NCBI GenBank assembly: GCA_014905825.1
Contig: JACGCN010000005.1
Location: forward strand, 1,798,001-1,862,000
Reading direction: 5' to 3'
Length of the DNA: 64,000 nucleotides
Origin: Lyophyllum atratum
Taxonomy: Eukaryota > Basidiomycota > Agaricomycetes > Agaricales > Lyophyllaceae
Shown here piece by piece: positions 12,624 to 24,658 of this stretch. A program made the translations under genes and the position numbers. Below the pieces are notes generated by a model, which worked only from the letters and a program-made list of their open reading frames with translations, was not told the DNA's origin and did no database searches. The first letter of the stretch is position 1; each line of letters starts with the position of its first letter.

Positions 12624-13724
12624 TCAAGCAGATGCCGTTAAACCCATGGCCCGAGCACCGGCACCGATACCCCCTTCCCATCCCAAGAACCTCTCAGATG
12701 TCTCGATCTCTTTTGAACTAGACACGGGGTAGTCAAACAGCTCGTCATCCGACCACGAGCTCGACATTCCTCTCGTACGGGCCCACACGGTGATGAACAA
12801 GATCCGCTTCAACTTCCGGTTCAAGAAGAACCAATGTGACGACCAGAGGAGAGCGCCCCGGCGCTTCATGCGGATGCGCGGACTCGTGAGAGGAGAGTCT
12901 TCATCGGAGAAGTAGCCGGATTCATGTCGTGGAGGTGGCATCGGTATTGAGTTGCCCATGCTATAACTCCTAGGCTTGGCCTCATCGATATCATAATCAT
13001 CAAACTCGAAGCCGCCTTCGTCTTCTGATGACTCTTCGTCGGCTGTGGAGGCTATATCCTCCTCATCGTCGGAAAAGTCATTTGCGTGTGGGTCAGAGTC
13101 GATCTCGGGGGAGTAGGAGTAGACTTCGCATTCGGAGAGGCCGACGACGTCGTCAATGAGGCGGAAGAGGGTGGGATGGGTACCTGTTACTATTGGCGGA
13201 GGTGCGAGCGGGCTCGAGATGATTTGCTGGTATGGCGAAGAGGAAGTGGGGACGGATGATGGGAAGAAGTCTGACGATGTTGGTGGATATGATGAGTATG
13301 TGCGAGGGGCGGTCATGCCGGCACGGTGAGGGGAGACAAAGGTGTTGCTCAGTGCGTTGAGGACACTGGCGCCGCTTTCCTCTTTGTTGAAATGGGATGG
13401 GCGCACATCGGAGAATTCGTAGTCAGGGAAAGCGATGTTTAGCGTTGCTATCAGCAGGTATAGGGTCTTTCGGGATGCCTGTTTGTCGATAGGCCCGAAT
13501 GGTGTCATCTCGCTCTCTCGGTCGAGTGGGAGCCATGAAGGGAGGGGCGGGGAGTGGGAAACATCGTCTTGGTATGCATGTTCGAGAGTCTTGAAGAGTT
13601 TCTTGTCTCGTTTGATGTTTTTGCAGCTGTACGCCTCCATGCGAGTGTGAACGGAACATTCTGGGCCCTCGTGTGAGAGAGACTGGGCCAGCCGTAATAA
13701 GGCTGGATTCTCAATGAACTTCAT
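12624..13724 (-). CDS. maf1: Maf1, repressor of RNA polymerase III
   Basis: Single uninterrupted frame of 366 codons, ATG at 13724. The N-terminal block (residues about 1-60: MKFIENPALLRL, RMEAYSCKNIKRDKK, LFKTLEHAY) matches Maf1 block A. A middle block with LIATLNIAFPDYEFSDVRPSHF (residues about 90-112) is block B. A C-terminal block with WFFLNRKLKRILFITVWA (residues about 295-315) is block C. Between B and C lies a Ser/Pro-rich, then strongly acidic linker (SDDEEDIAS, ESSEDEGG), the usual place for phosphorylation. Maf1 is dephosphorylated under starvation or stress, enters the nucleus and binds Pol III to switch off tRNA and 5S transcription. The length is close to budding yeast Maf1 (395 aa). 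The absence of introns is unusual among its neighbours. Confidence 0.93.
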   Translation of the reverse strand: MKFIENPALLRLAQSLSHEGPECSVHTRMEAYSCKNIKRDKKLFKTLEHAYQDDVSHSPPLPSWLPLDRESEMTPFGPIDKQASRKTLYLLIATLNIAFPDYEFSDVRPSHFNKEESGASVLNALSNTFVSPHRAGMTAPRTYSSYPPTSSDFFPSSVPTSSSPYQQIISSPLAPPPIVTGTHPTLFRLIDDVVGLSECEVYSYSPEIDSDPHANDFSDDEEDIASTADEESSEDEGGFEFDDYDIDEAKPRSYSMGNSIPMPPPRHESGYFSDEDSPLTSPRIRMKRRGALLWSSHWFFLNRKLKRILFITVWARTRGMSSSWSDDELFDYPVSSSKEIETSERFLGWEGGIGAGARAMGLTASA

Positions 13725-15484
13725 GTCGTGCGAAGGATGGCTAGGATGGGTAAAACGGTCTTTGACAGGAGGACGGCGACAACGGAGGCGTGGAGCCAGA
13801 TTGTTGTTTGTTTGTTGCCCCTGATTATAACTATTTTCGATCAGGTGGCGTCACCCCTCGACTTCGGAGGTGAACATTCTCGGAGGGCGAGGGCTGCAGA
13901 CCTTGCATGCGCATCGATGCACACGAAGAAAATGTATTTCTGTCCTAGGAGAGGAACATGCACACGTTGGGTGAGCGAGGAAACCTCGAGGCGCGTCAAC
14001 GTTATTATCTTCAGCATCACCCTGCGTCACATTCTTCTCCCCATTGGCCACGGCAAGCGTGATGTGAGGACAGGTCTGCATATTTGGGTGAGGATACAGA
14101 AAAAACACGGCAACGTGTGTGTAACAATGCTGCAAGGCATGCATCATACGTAGTAGAATTCCGCCAGGCCAGTGGGAACAAACGTGCACGCAACCGAGGC
14201 GAGCAGACACAAACCCCACGAACATGCACTCCCGTACATCAAATCTTGCTATTGGCGCATGAAATGGCCCTACTTGGGAGTCATGATATTATGCACGAGC
14301 TTTCGAAAAGTACAAATACAGCATCTGGGGAAGCAGAGATTGTGTTAGCGAATAAAGGCAGGAATGAGCAGCTTTTGGCAACCGAGGCATCTGGGCGTTG
14401 TGTCATTGGCAGCCACCAGTTATCGAAATATACCAAGTACAATATCTGCCTGGAGAGGTCGAGAGCAAATGAAGGCGGAGCGTGAACGAGTTAGGGCAAG
14501 TCTTGAAGTGCGTCCATGTCTCGCAGGATGAGCCACGTACGAAATTCTACTTCCTTGCTCGCAAATCCAAAGAGCCAAGGTTCAAGTATTTGGTCAGAGA
14601 GAGAGAGTGGGCCCTCATATTTCGTGTTAGACTCGAGCATTATCGAGAGAGGACGTATATATCGACAACCGAAGAGGAGCACGCAGTTGTGTTGACTATT
14701 TTTGCCACCCTTTGATGCTTTGCAGGGCACTGCCCAACTAGATACTAATACCTGCACCATTGAGTGATACTTAGAGAAATAAATCCTCAAAAAGAGGTTG
14801 CGACTGCTCACCAGGATATCTTTCCCGCGGCCGGGACAACAGCCTTTCTCTAGACATTCTGTTAGCTTTCCTAGATGCAGGCCGCAGTAAAGGGGTCAGC
14901 AGCAAGTGGCAAAGGCATTTGTACGAGTTAAATAGCTTGTATCAAGGTGAACACGCCGGGGAGGAGTAGAGGGGTTTTACCTTGATGTTTTATCAACGGG
15001 CGCATTGAGCAGCTGGTAATGTAGCGGAAGGCATGGTCGTAGTCCTAGAATTGATTAATTAGTCAATTTTTGACTAGGGCTACAGCCTAAGTCTTTATTG
15101 TGAGTTCTTCTTCAGCTTTGGGATGCTAAGAATAAGGACGAATCAGTGAACGGCTGCCAAAGCAGGTCAACGCGTTATTTGCATGTATTATGTCGAGATA
15201 ACGATTTTTCCTTGACCTTCCATTGATAACGACATAGGAGGCTACGAAAAACATCATATACTGTGGTTCCTCCTAGAAGCTTACGGCCCCACTTCCACAC
15301 ACTCATTTTGACTGTCTACAGGCCGGACATCAATGATGCATCGGGTATTGTAGAGCGGTCACATGCCGTCACTAAATCATGTGTCAGTGAAACCGTCAAA
15401 CCCCAACTTTAAAGGACCTAGGTATTCTCTTCCGGAAACGTTCTCCACGAAAAATCTACACATACGCACCTCCTACTTCCTAAC
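13725..15484. other. Intergenic region: Maf1 upstream and SCP2 upstream
   Basis: About 1.8 kb between the divergent Maf1 and SCP2 genes. The longest frames (13728-14153 plus, 14084-14485 plus, 13851-14225 minus) are not recognisable and have no supporting splice structure. The stretch should hold both promoters. A direct aattgattaattagtcaatt-like AT-rich patch occurs near 15050-15070. Nothing else stands out. Confidence 0.5.
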
Positions 15485-16090
15485 ATGTCCGATATCAAAG
15501 TTCCTAATTTCAAGGTATGACGGTTCCGACCACCACTCGAGACAATGCTTAACTGATTCCGACCCTCTAGTCCTCCGACCTCATTGCCAGTCTCAAGGAT
15601 GCATTCAGCAAGTTCACGGATTCCGAAAGACAGGCGCAGATGAAGAAGGTCAGAGAGACTCCGCCTGAAATAAGATTCTCAATGCTAAGACGTCATTCGC
15701 TAGACGAACGGGATCTTCGAACTCCAGGTGTCCAATCCTGCCAAGGAGGTGGCTACGTGGACAATTGACATGAAGAAGACGGGAACTGTGTACAAGGGAC
15801 CTGCGCAACCCAAGGCGGACGTTACAATCATCGTTTCGGACGATACTTTCGCGGATCTGGTGTCGGGCAAGGTACGCATGTCGAAAGTTCTACGCGTGGA
15901 ATGTTACCGACTGACACCCCCCCCCTTTAGCTGAACGGACAGAAAGCCTTCATGACCGGTAAACTGAAGACGAAGGGCAACATGATGCTCGCTACGAAGC
16001 TTGACGGCGTGCTGAAGGCAAGTCTCACTTGATCGTTCTTCTACATCAATTTGACCGAAGTTTGTTCAGGGTGCTCAAACCAAACTATAA
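15485..16090 (+). CDS. SCP2 sterol-carrier domain protein
   Basis: Five exons: 15485-15514, 15571-15648, 15704-15871, 15931-16017, 16070-16090, all in phase 0, giving 127 residues. The whole protein is one SCP2 domain: an N-terminal helix (LKDAFSKFTDSERQAQM), beta strands with ATWTIDMKKTGTVYKG, ADVTIIVSDDTFADLVSGK, then GQKAFMTGKLKTKGNMMLATKLDGVLK. Family members bind sterols, fatty acyl-CoA and other lipids, often in peroxisomes. The last residues are QTKL, close to a PTS1 tripeptide (TKL instead of the usual SKL or AKL), so peroxisomal import is plausible but not certain. The last intron (16018-16069) has a GC donor (aag/gcaagt); without it the C-terminus would be lost. Length is typical for a stand-alone fungal SCP2 protein. 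Confidence 0.9.
16018..16069 (+). other. GC-AG intron in the SCP2 gene
   Basis: Donor aag/gcaagt and acceptor ttcag flank 52 nt. Removal joins the lysine ending exon 4 to GAQTKL and a stop. There is no GT near the exon end that would keep the frame. Confidence 0.8.
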
Positions 16091-16300
16091 TTTGCGGACC
16101 CTTGGAGGGGTAATTTATTCGTGCCCATATATCCCTATTTACGAGGACTACAGGATGCGTCGTCATTCGGTGTACGGTACATCAATATGAAGAGGAGTAG
16201 TGTAATATAGACAAGGAGTTGAGATGAATCGCAGTGCTCTAATTGCCTGCGGTAATGCCGAAAAAGGAGAGGTATGTGTGTAAACAAGTAAGAGGAATCA

Positions 16301-19300
16301 TTAGAATATGTTGCCGAACAATCCGCGATGTCGACGAGGGGCAGGCTGAGGGTCAGCACGGAGGGTGGACAGGTTGTTGAGTTGTTTCATGACCTGTACA
16401 AAAGCACGTTTAGTATCCGCGGAAGATGAAGGAAGGGTGTTAGCGTACCTCCTCCAGCTTATCTTTACGTTCTTGAAGATCAAGGTGTCTCCGGACAGCC
16501 GGATTTTCACGTGCAAACTCTATGATCTCGCGGCGGTCAAGGTCGTATAGCAGCCGTGAGTCGATCTCACGAGGGAACTAATAAATGAACATCTGATGAG
16601 AAGAGAAGCTCCATGATAAGAGAGTCTGGGTACATACCTGGTAGAAGAATTGATCGAGTAGTTCAACGTTGATAAACATAGCAGATGTGTATGCTAGTTT
16701 ATCAGCCACGACGTTGAGGAAAGCTTCCGGACACAGGACATCGCTCTCTGGACCAGCGCGGCAGCGTTTTGACTTGAGTGCTAGTAGGCGCAGCTTCAGA
16801 ATGCTGAGCCTGTCGCCGTAAAGCATTGCATGACGGGCTGCACGGACAGCGCATGAGATAGATGCCTCTTGTAAATCATGACGTTACTCACCGTCCAGTA
16901 TTTGCGCGGGGGGATAGCGATACGACTCCGGGGTCTGATCTTCCGGCGTAGGAATCAAAGGGTTTTCCAACATCTTCAACTTCTTCTCTTTCTCCTTTTC
17001 CTCCAGCGACTTCACATATGTGATGAGACCGCCCAACCTCCTGCCCCCACCGACCTTCTTCCGGATATCTTTGAGCTTCGTTTCGCACATAGTAACCTCC
17101 TTCTCGAACAGCTCAATCGCCCTCTGCCTTCCGACCTCCCATTCCATCGGCTCCACCTCGATCTCGTACTTGTATGGTTTGATACAGTTCTCCACCTGGT
17201 CAGAGGTGACGCCGATGCGATCCCGCAAGATCATATGTGAGAACTGAATGAGCCGTTCAGAGGCTCGTGGATGGAAGGTAAACGGCTCGCTCGCTGCTAT
17301 GGAGTCGATCAGCGAACGCAGCCCGTCCGCGACGAGCAACGTCGAATCCCGCCCCACGCCGGACTTGGTGAGCAGAGACGAAGCAGCCTCGAGCTTGTGA
17401 CGCCAATAAGGTTCGACTTCCTCCGGTTTCAGTTTGGGGTTGGCGGCGAGAGCGCCCAGCTCATGAGCACGCTTGTCCAGCCAGTAAAGCTGCTCGAGCA
17501 CGTCCATGACTTTGTCATCCAGCATGCCCTTCAGTTTCGCTCGGATGACAGGGCGCCGGAACTGTTGTGTGAATTCCTTGAAACGGAGCTTCAAGGCGTC
17601 CATGGTTTCGGCGACGTATGATTCGGCAGTTATTCTGCGGTCGTTGTACTGGACTTTGAATTGGTAGGTGGCCTCTTCCAGCTCAAGTTGCACGGCGTTG
17701 GTTATGCCATGGAGGGAAGAAGCCATGGAGGACTCGAGCACTTCCATGAGTCGACGACGGAGGGTATCCGTTCCGACCATCAGGGACGTTGAGCTTCCGA
17801 AGACGTCCTTGTGGCTACCGAAGTAATCGTTCTCCCCACGTTGAACCACAACAGCGGTCGATTCCTTCTTCGGTTTCTTTCCTGAAGACTTCGCTACAAC
17901 TCCGACGTATCCCAGGTGAAGAGGGTATCGGTTCCCTGCCAGAATGCTCGCGCCTTGCTCTGGAGGCACCAAATCCATCTTGGTGATAACACCTATCGTG
18001 CGAAGACCAAGGGGGTCGACTTTCCGGCTGGCCCTCAACGCAGGGGAGTTGGCGAGGTCGACATCGGCGGCGCATACTGCGAGGATGATATTGGGTTCAC
18101 GGATATATTTGTCACATAGTGCCGCAATCTTCTCTTTGAGACTTTCGGGCTGGTCCAGGGAGGATATTTGAACATAACCAGGGAGATCGATGAGGGTAAG
18201 GTCAGGAACATGGGGCGAGTGTATTCGGAGGTCAATGGGTTCGTTGGAAACCGCGTCAGAAGAAGGTACGGCGAGATTCAGGTCGGTGAGGATGCGCTGG
18301 ATATCGGCGAAGTTTGTAATCTTGCCTAGACCTAAGCCAGGGAACTCCCCATACTCGACAATTTCACCTGGTGCGGCTGGAGTATGAATAAGGGTGAGTT
18401 CGATGGGCCGGCGCGTGACCATGTTATTGCCCCTATGGAAAAGAGAGCGCTTGTACGTCAGAATGGCTGGAGTAGGGATAGAGGATGAATGTGACGCACT
18501 TTGGCAAAAATTCATGGCCAACAATCGCCTCTAAAACCGAGCTTTTCCCGGAGCTCTGGCTACCAATAACGACGATGCTGGGCAGTTTCAGGGCGTCACT
18601 TTGGTCGATGCTTAGCAACATGCTTCGAATTTCAATGAGCTTCCGTGTGAGATGCATTAAACCATTCTGCTTCGCATCGAGATTGCCGTTGTCTTCGGAT
18701 ACCTTGGGGTCAGACGGTGAGGACATAGTGGCAGCGACTAGAGCAGCGATAGCAGCGTCTTCTTTCGGTGACCGCTTGTTCTTTCCCGGCTCTTCCCCGT
18801 CTTCTCCGCCTTCACGTCCCTTGCCCTTGCCTTTCTCGCCAGCTTCTAGAGATGCGAACAAGTCCTTCAATACTTGGGGGGTTTCGATATTGATACTGGG
18901 TAATTTCACGTCTGAAACGCGCGAAGACACTGCTCTGAACCCGTCTGTGGCCGTCCCGAGGAAATCTTGTGCCGTATCCTGTACAGATGTTATCCATCCG
19001 TTGGTGGTTCTCCGCAGCTCTATATCATCGACGTTAAAGCCGCCAGAGGCATTTGAAACGGTTACTTACCTTCGAATTTATAATTTGCATACCCAAAACC
19101 ACCCGCCCCGATGGTAGCTCCAGCAATTGGCACCCTAAATGCCCTGGCAACGAATCGGGGTATAGACGAGTACGATATGGCCCTGATATGCATATGTCGC
19201 AACGCCGCGGGTGATGGAGTCATGTAGCGCCGCCGTAGTGTGCCAGAGGCGAGAAACGTCGCATATTGGCGATGTGCAGGCCTGAGGACCTCCGCTTGCT

Positions 19301-19382
19301 TTCTTGAACTGTTCAAACCATACGAAACAGTCTTCCGAGGAAACAGGGCCGAGGTGATACGCCGACGAATTGAGTGATACAT
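16301..19382 (-). CDS. mgm1: Mitochondrial dynamin-like GTPase Mgm1/OPA1
   Basis: Start ATG at 19382, stop at 16301, with several introns. Exon 1 encodes an Arg/Ser-rich mitochondrial targeting sequence ([18 protein letters not shown]) and a small hydrophobic, Gly-rich segment ([15 protein letters not shown]) that should be the inner-membrane anchor. A charged Lys/Glu linker follows, then the dynamin GTPase: G1 [10 protein letters not shown]2 context [12 protein letters not shown]3 DLPG, G4 TKMD. The middle and effector regions fill 16884-17700 and the last exons give [25 protein letters not shown] sequence and a basic C-terminus. The protein fuses inner mitochondrial membranes and shapes cristae; yeast Mgm1 is cleaved by the rhomboid Pcp1 after the anchor. 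It is divergent from the aldolase gene, 218 bp away. Confidence 0.92.
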
Positions 19383-19600
19383 GTGAACGAAGTTCTATCT
19401 TGCGCCTCCCGGTGCCTCACCGCTTTTCAAGACGCTCTTCAGGATATGGGAGCGGGCAGTTCTTGGTGTGAGCGGTTGGAGAAATGTTGCCATCAATTTT
19501 GCCGGGGGCATTTCGTATTGGTCTGCCGAACACGTGGCGCAGATAAGATTAGATGAGTGATAAGGACAGCGATCGAAACCGCTCTTTCTGATCGACCATC
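19383..19600. promoter_or_regulatory. Shared divergent promoter region of mgm1 and the aldolase gene
   Basis: Only 218 bp separate the two start codons, so the core promoters of both genes must lie here or overlap the 5-prime exons. I see no clear TATA box. The assignment is from position only. Confidence 0.5.
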
Positions 19601-20755
19601 ATGTCCTCTGCGCCTCCTGCTGGAATCTATGTTCCCGCAGTTCTGTTTCTCAAGGTCTGGATCTAGAGTCACTCGGGCTGAAGCTTGAGATACTCAAAAA
19701 AATCCTGCATTCGCATAGGAGAATGAGGATTTTGATATTCCTTCCATCCAAGCTCACATTCTAAGGCTCGCCCAAGTATGATCTCGCCTTCAGTACATAT
19801 CTTCCGTGCAAGGCTTGAAAATATTAGGGAGGTGTTACAGGAATCCTGGTTCAAGGATCCAATGGCGAAGCTCAGCATCTGTATGGCATCCATTATTCTG
19901 CCACATCATCGTCTTGTAAACCATGAAATCGTCACAGATCGCACGATGAACGTAAGGAGGCTATCCAGCTCACGCGGAAGACTCTTGATGAGAATGGTTT
20001 TCAAAACGTCCTTGTCATCGCGGGAACGGGAGCACAGTCGACCCGTGAAACGAAGAAACTATGCGTCGATGCCAAAGATGCAGGTGCATCGCATGTGCTT
20101 GTATTGACCCCTTCTACATGGCCACCTCAGATGACCATCGAGAACGTCGTTCGGTTTCATCGTGAGGTAAAGTCTATGCGTCCTGCATCTCCCGAAATTG
20201 GCTAAATTTCTGAAGGTTGCGGACGCGTCGCCCATCCCAGTCATGATTTATAACTTCCCCGTCGTGACAGCTGGCCAAGACTTGGACTCCGACACGATCG
20301 CCACTCTTGCCGACCATCCCAATATCGTGGGGACGAAGTTGTCATGTGGGAACATGGGAAAGCTCCACCGGCTCACCACCCGCTTCCCTGCTTCAGAGTT
20401 TGCAGTATTTGCAGGACGCAGCGATCTATTGACGCAGGGCCTTCTGTCCGGTAGTGCCGGGACCATCGGTGCTTTGGTGAATGTCCTCCCAAAACTCCAT
20501 GCAAAGTTGTACAAGTTATTCCTTGATGGAAACATCAAAGAGGCAATGGAACTCCAGGGCAAATTGGGCCACGCGGATTGGGCAATTGGAAGGATCGGTG
20601 GTATTGGCGGGGTCAAAGCGATTATCTCAAAGAATTTCGGTTACGGGGGTACAGTTGTTCGCGGCCCCTTGAAGGCGGTGGATTCGGAGCGGCTGAGAGA
20701 GAACAAACATTACGCGGTCATGGAGGAGATGATCGCTATGGAAAAGGCACTTTAG
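19601..20755 (+). CDS. DapA/HOGA-family aldolase (dihydrodipicolinate synthase-like)
   Basis: Five exons: 19601-19654, 19719-19775, 19828-19880, 19938-20166, 20216-20755, giving 310 residues. This is a full DHDPS/NAL-type TIM barrel. Residues 47-51 read GSNGE, the form found in 4-hydroxy-2-oxoglutarate aldolase (HOGA) rather than the GTTGE common in bacterial DapA. Tyr143 (in MIYNFP) and the Schiff-base Lys172 (in GTKLSCGN) are both present. Members split or join pyruvate and an aldehyde; fungi make lysine by the aminoadipate route, so a catabolic aldolase (hydroxyproline, sugar acid or similar) fits better than lysine synthesis. The substrate cannot be read from sequence. I see no targeting peptide. 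The first intron was chosen because it restores ENEDFDIPSIQAHILRL before the conserved GGVTGI. Confidence 0.87.
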
Positions 20756-21069
20756 AGTTGGGATCGGATGGAAACATTTGGGAAACATTACATATATACC
20801 TGCTTTCGGTCAGTATGTGCTATACCAGTCTCAATCCCTAGGACCTCTGAATATAGGTGCAACGTGGACTTCCTCAGAAATACAGGTTCCTTCACACCGA
20901 AGGATTCCTTTTGCAAGGAAAAATTCGGGAATTCAAAAGGTATTGTGTCATGATGATACATAGGGTTATGATACATGGTTTTATGCCTTCACCGCCCATG
21001 CCATGACGTAGTCAGAATATGTACAAGGGAAGCAAGGAAAACACTCACAAGCAATACTAAAAATCGTCT
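20756..21069. other. Convergent 3-prime intergenic region
   Basis: About 310 bp between the convergent aldolase and DUF6533 copy C genes. It holds only their expected 3-prime flanks. Confidence 0.5.
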
Positions 21070-22724
21070 CTAGCGCTCCTCCAGTTCTATCGTTGCCGCG
21101 TCAGACAGGGTGTTGAATTCTAGTACAGTTGAGAGGACAGGATAGTCCGTGTTGCCGATTTGTGTAGTACTTGTCAGCCGATTCCCGTAGTATCGTGCGG
21201 ATAGTTTTGGATCGCGCAAGTTGAGCATGAGCCTGGTTATCATGGTCGATGATATACTGTGCCGATGTCAATCGAGGAGGGACATTGGACTCATAAACCT
21301 ACATATTGGCAAAAGTCGTAATAAATCCTCGTTCATACTCCTATGTGCACCTTAGTTATTACGGCGTTGGATAAGAGGCATCAGCATCTTTGAAGGAGCT
21401 CACTGGGGATAGCTTTGAAAGGTGGATTTAGCGCGACTGCCGAAGAGAGCTTGTAAGGAATCAACACACATGAAATGATAAAATGTTGGCAAGCCCCACT
21501 ATTGCCATGATTCTGCAAGAAAATCTTAATTCTCTGTTCTGGAGTAAGACACCTGTTATCTCGCACCCAAAATAGATAGCCCCTTGCGAATCCTTCAGTA
21601 CAAGTAAGAGAAAATATGAACGGATGTACCGTCACGGAGCAATATATGCAATAATGTCCTGTCCCGCGCGGGACTCCGCCGCAATGACTTGTAAACCGTC
21701 ATAGAAAATATCAGTATATCGAAAAGCAGCATCCCCGTCCACGCCGATGCGAGGCCTACATAGGGAGACAAGTCAGCGAATGATTTTCCTCCACAACAAA
21801 TGCACAAACGCTTAGCACTGAATAGTTTGTCAACCTCGATCCAGATGTGGATGGAATATTAGACTCACTCAGCACGATCTATTGGTGGGACGCAGCCTAT
21901 TTTCATGAGATTCAAGTTCTCCTCAGAACTGTGGCCAGCGGCCACTGACCACTATCGGTTACCGAAGAGGTCGGTGAATAAAGAATTTTCGGCAAGTGAC
22001 CCGATTGTACTCACTGTTCCGAATACAATGACAGTCAGCCCACAGGCACAAATGAACAGTAGAACCCATATATTTCGGTCGTAGAGAGCGTATGTTCGCA
22101 TAATGAGAAGAACTGCGTTTTGGAAGTATGCAAGTCACAGTGTCAGGGCTGAGTAGTTACTCACTGCCGACGATGACCTGAATTGCGACCGCAAGATACT
22201 GATGGTAGGAGGAGAGTGCATGGCATCTGGATAGGTCGACACTTTAGCCCGTACATGCGTGAGAGGGATATGTTACACACATCTTTAATTGTCATTTTTA
22301 GGACGATGCAAATACGAAGAGAAGCGGCTCATCATCACATACCTCTTCAGTGTTTGAGTGTCGCGAATCCCAATAGTATTGGATCATGACTGGGATATGG
22401 CCGAAAAGCGCAAGGTAGCGGTTTACGTAGAAGAAACTGGGGGCCCATGAGAGAGGTGAAGACCAAAAACGTTGGACTTCAGCCGGCAACGTCAACGCAT
22501 AGTCGTAGTAGAGTATAACTAGGAAGGTGAATAAGCTGAAAGGTATCATCGAGGAGAGCGGGTAATTTGTCTGTCTCACCAAAAGAGACAAGGTTGATGT
22601 AATTGCTGTGGTTTCTACAAAGATAAGGAAACACAAATTTCCGGTTATCAACGAGGTTAAACGGCGGGGAGAGATCATGAACGGACAACTGAGTTTGAAT
22701 AGAAGCCTTCAAGTTGTCCACCAT
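21070..22724 (-). CDS. DUF6533 domain multi-pass membrane protein, copy C
   Basis: Minus-strand, multi-exon. The best DUF6533 signature in the window is here: YYDYALTLPAEVQRFW, then SFFYVNRYLALFGHIPVM (22298-22560). Further exons carry ASAWTGMLLFDILIFSMTVYKSLRR with TLLHILLRDG (about 21640-21770), and the last exon holds the usual TRLMLNLRDP tail before a hydrophilic C-terminus ending in IELEER and a stop at 21070. The predicted protein has about seven hydrophobic helices. I took the ATG at 22724 as the start, but the first exon or two are not firmly resolved. The family function is unknown. This copy is clearly more distant from copies A and B than those are from each other. Confidence 0.7.
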
Positions 22725-24658
22725 CGAGTCAGGATTCCCGAGAGCGAGGTCCGGGTATGCAGCGATGAAATACTTGACCTCAGCCCTTCATCTGAGGGTC
22801 TAACGAAAAGCAGAGGTATGGTGGTGAGAGGACAGGAACTGCCAGAAGGGTGAGAGGCTCATGATCGTGTGCACAGACTCGGATGAAGAAGACATGCCAA
22901 AAGGTCCATTCCCGACTATGGGCGATCAGATCGAAGATCATTTCCAGGTGGTCAGGGAATCCGTAAGCCCGCCGAAGTGTGCCGAGGTAGGCCACTTTCC
23001 TCATTGTATACGATTGGTGTGCTGTGTATAGTTCTGATGTAGAGTGCCAGCCGCCAGGACGCGGGAGTCGTAGACATTTCAGCATGATATCAATGATAAC
23101 ATGCGTCACTCAGTGACGTTTGGCATATGTCACTGTGTACACTCCGGATCTGCAACCTGTAACAACGTGGGGACTGCAGTGGAATGGAGTCAGGACCTGT
23201 ACGCGTAAGAAACGATCTTCGATCATGAAGCCAGTCGATCTATATAGAGGTGATAATTAAGTTGTAGTCCCTCTGCCAAAAGAAGTCCGCGCCAAGCTCA
23301 TGGAGAGAGAAGACGTGGGACACCATAAAGGGACAAGTGACTGGGCAGCCAGGCTGGAGCTAAGGGACCTCCTCGTACTGTTGAAAGGGCATCACTACGT
23401 CAGTTGTCAAAACGACCTGAAACTAAGTGGACCGCCAAACCAGCTTGAAAACAGCATTGGCAGTTCGCCTTTGACTGATATTCACAACGTATCGTCTTCG
23501 AATTTGAGACGGTGGGATGGAATGAAGCCGTGATCCAAAAGAGCAGTCGGCGTTCCACAATGGTTAGACATTGAGTGCTTAGACTTAGGCGCGAACCGCG
23601 GAGACATACGTCGGCGGTGATACAGCGTCGAAGGGTGTGCGACGAGGCTTGCCCAGACTTCGTGATTGGCAGCATCAAGGAATGAGCGATGTATGGGGAT
23701 GAGGCTTCCTTGGGGTATCCTAAGTAAGTATGCATCAAAATTCGGATGACTGCCACAAATGACTGTTTCCAAGATGGTATTAGGGCGTATGGACTACCAA
23801 GGTTTGCTTCAATAGGCGTGATTGAGTATTCAGCGTCGAATTCCGGTAGAAAAGGTTTGCCAGGCTCGATTGCGACGCAGCTATGATGTGAATCAAAAAC
23901 GTGAACAAGTGCGAGGTAAATTTATGGTTGACGAGGATCTTGGCAGATGAATCAACAATCGGCCAATGAACGGAGTTAACGGAGAAAGTGGTGTTACTCA
24001 CTTCCTAATCAAGGGTAAGTACCGGGTAGTCGAGTCCTGAGCGGATGCTCACCAAGATACATAGAGGCCGGATGCAGGCACTGAAAATAAGATCTGCAGT
24101 CGATACACGAGATTAACCATGTCTCAAGCCTAGTTGTAGACAGTGTCAACCAAGTGCCAAGTGTCAAGCTAAGCCGATCGCTTGATTAGTATCAAATCGA
24201 GCCTGCCCACAACATATCGAAAGCTAACCAAAATGGCTTCTCAACTGAAGACCTGCGTCAACAGTCCATCACGATTGTATAACGCGCAGTTCATCATAAG
24301 CAATTGATAATTGAATTCACGGAACGCGGGAACAAGGTGACAGGTGCATAGCGGCCAGCAGAGATGGCACCATTCCGTCGAATCGCATAGCGTCAGCTCA
24401 GGATTCAAGATAGCCAGCTGCAAGAGGCTGCTAGAGATGAATTTCCTCCTCGCGAGCAAAAGGTGTCCATTCCGAATTCTGCGCGACCCGAAACACTTCA
24501 CTGGTCACTGTTAACGTATCAGCCTGACGCCAGAGACCAGGTATTCATCATAGTTCGGTAGCGGACGTAGCGGTGTCACCAAAACTCTACGGCCGTGTGG
24601 CGGGGTCTCAATCGATATTTAGACCTTTTCTTAGTGAATAAGAAGTTGGTCTTCGGCA
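22725..24658. other. Intergenic region without a confident gene
   Basis: About 1.9 kb between DUF6533 copy C and the RAD51D-like gene. Minus-strand frames at 22780-23109, 23482-23772, 23780-24001 and 24241-24501 have some plausible splice signals, but I could not join them into a recognisable protein. A decayed or lineage-specific gene on the minus strand is possible. Confidence 0.45.

Noticed and set aside
16878..17621. Plus-strand frames of 65-120 codons
   Set aside because: They lie antisense to the Mgm1 GTPase exons, which are clearly coding.
12624..20755. A biosynthetic cluster around Maf1, SCP2 and the aldolase
   Set aside because: The genes belong to unrelated pathways and no core synthase or tailoring enzyme is present.
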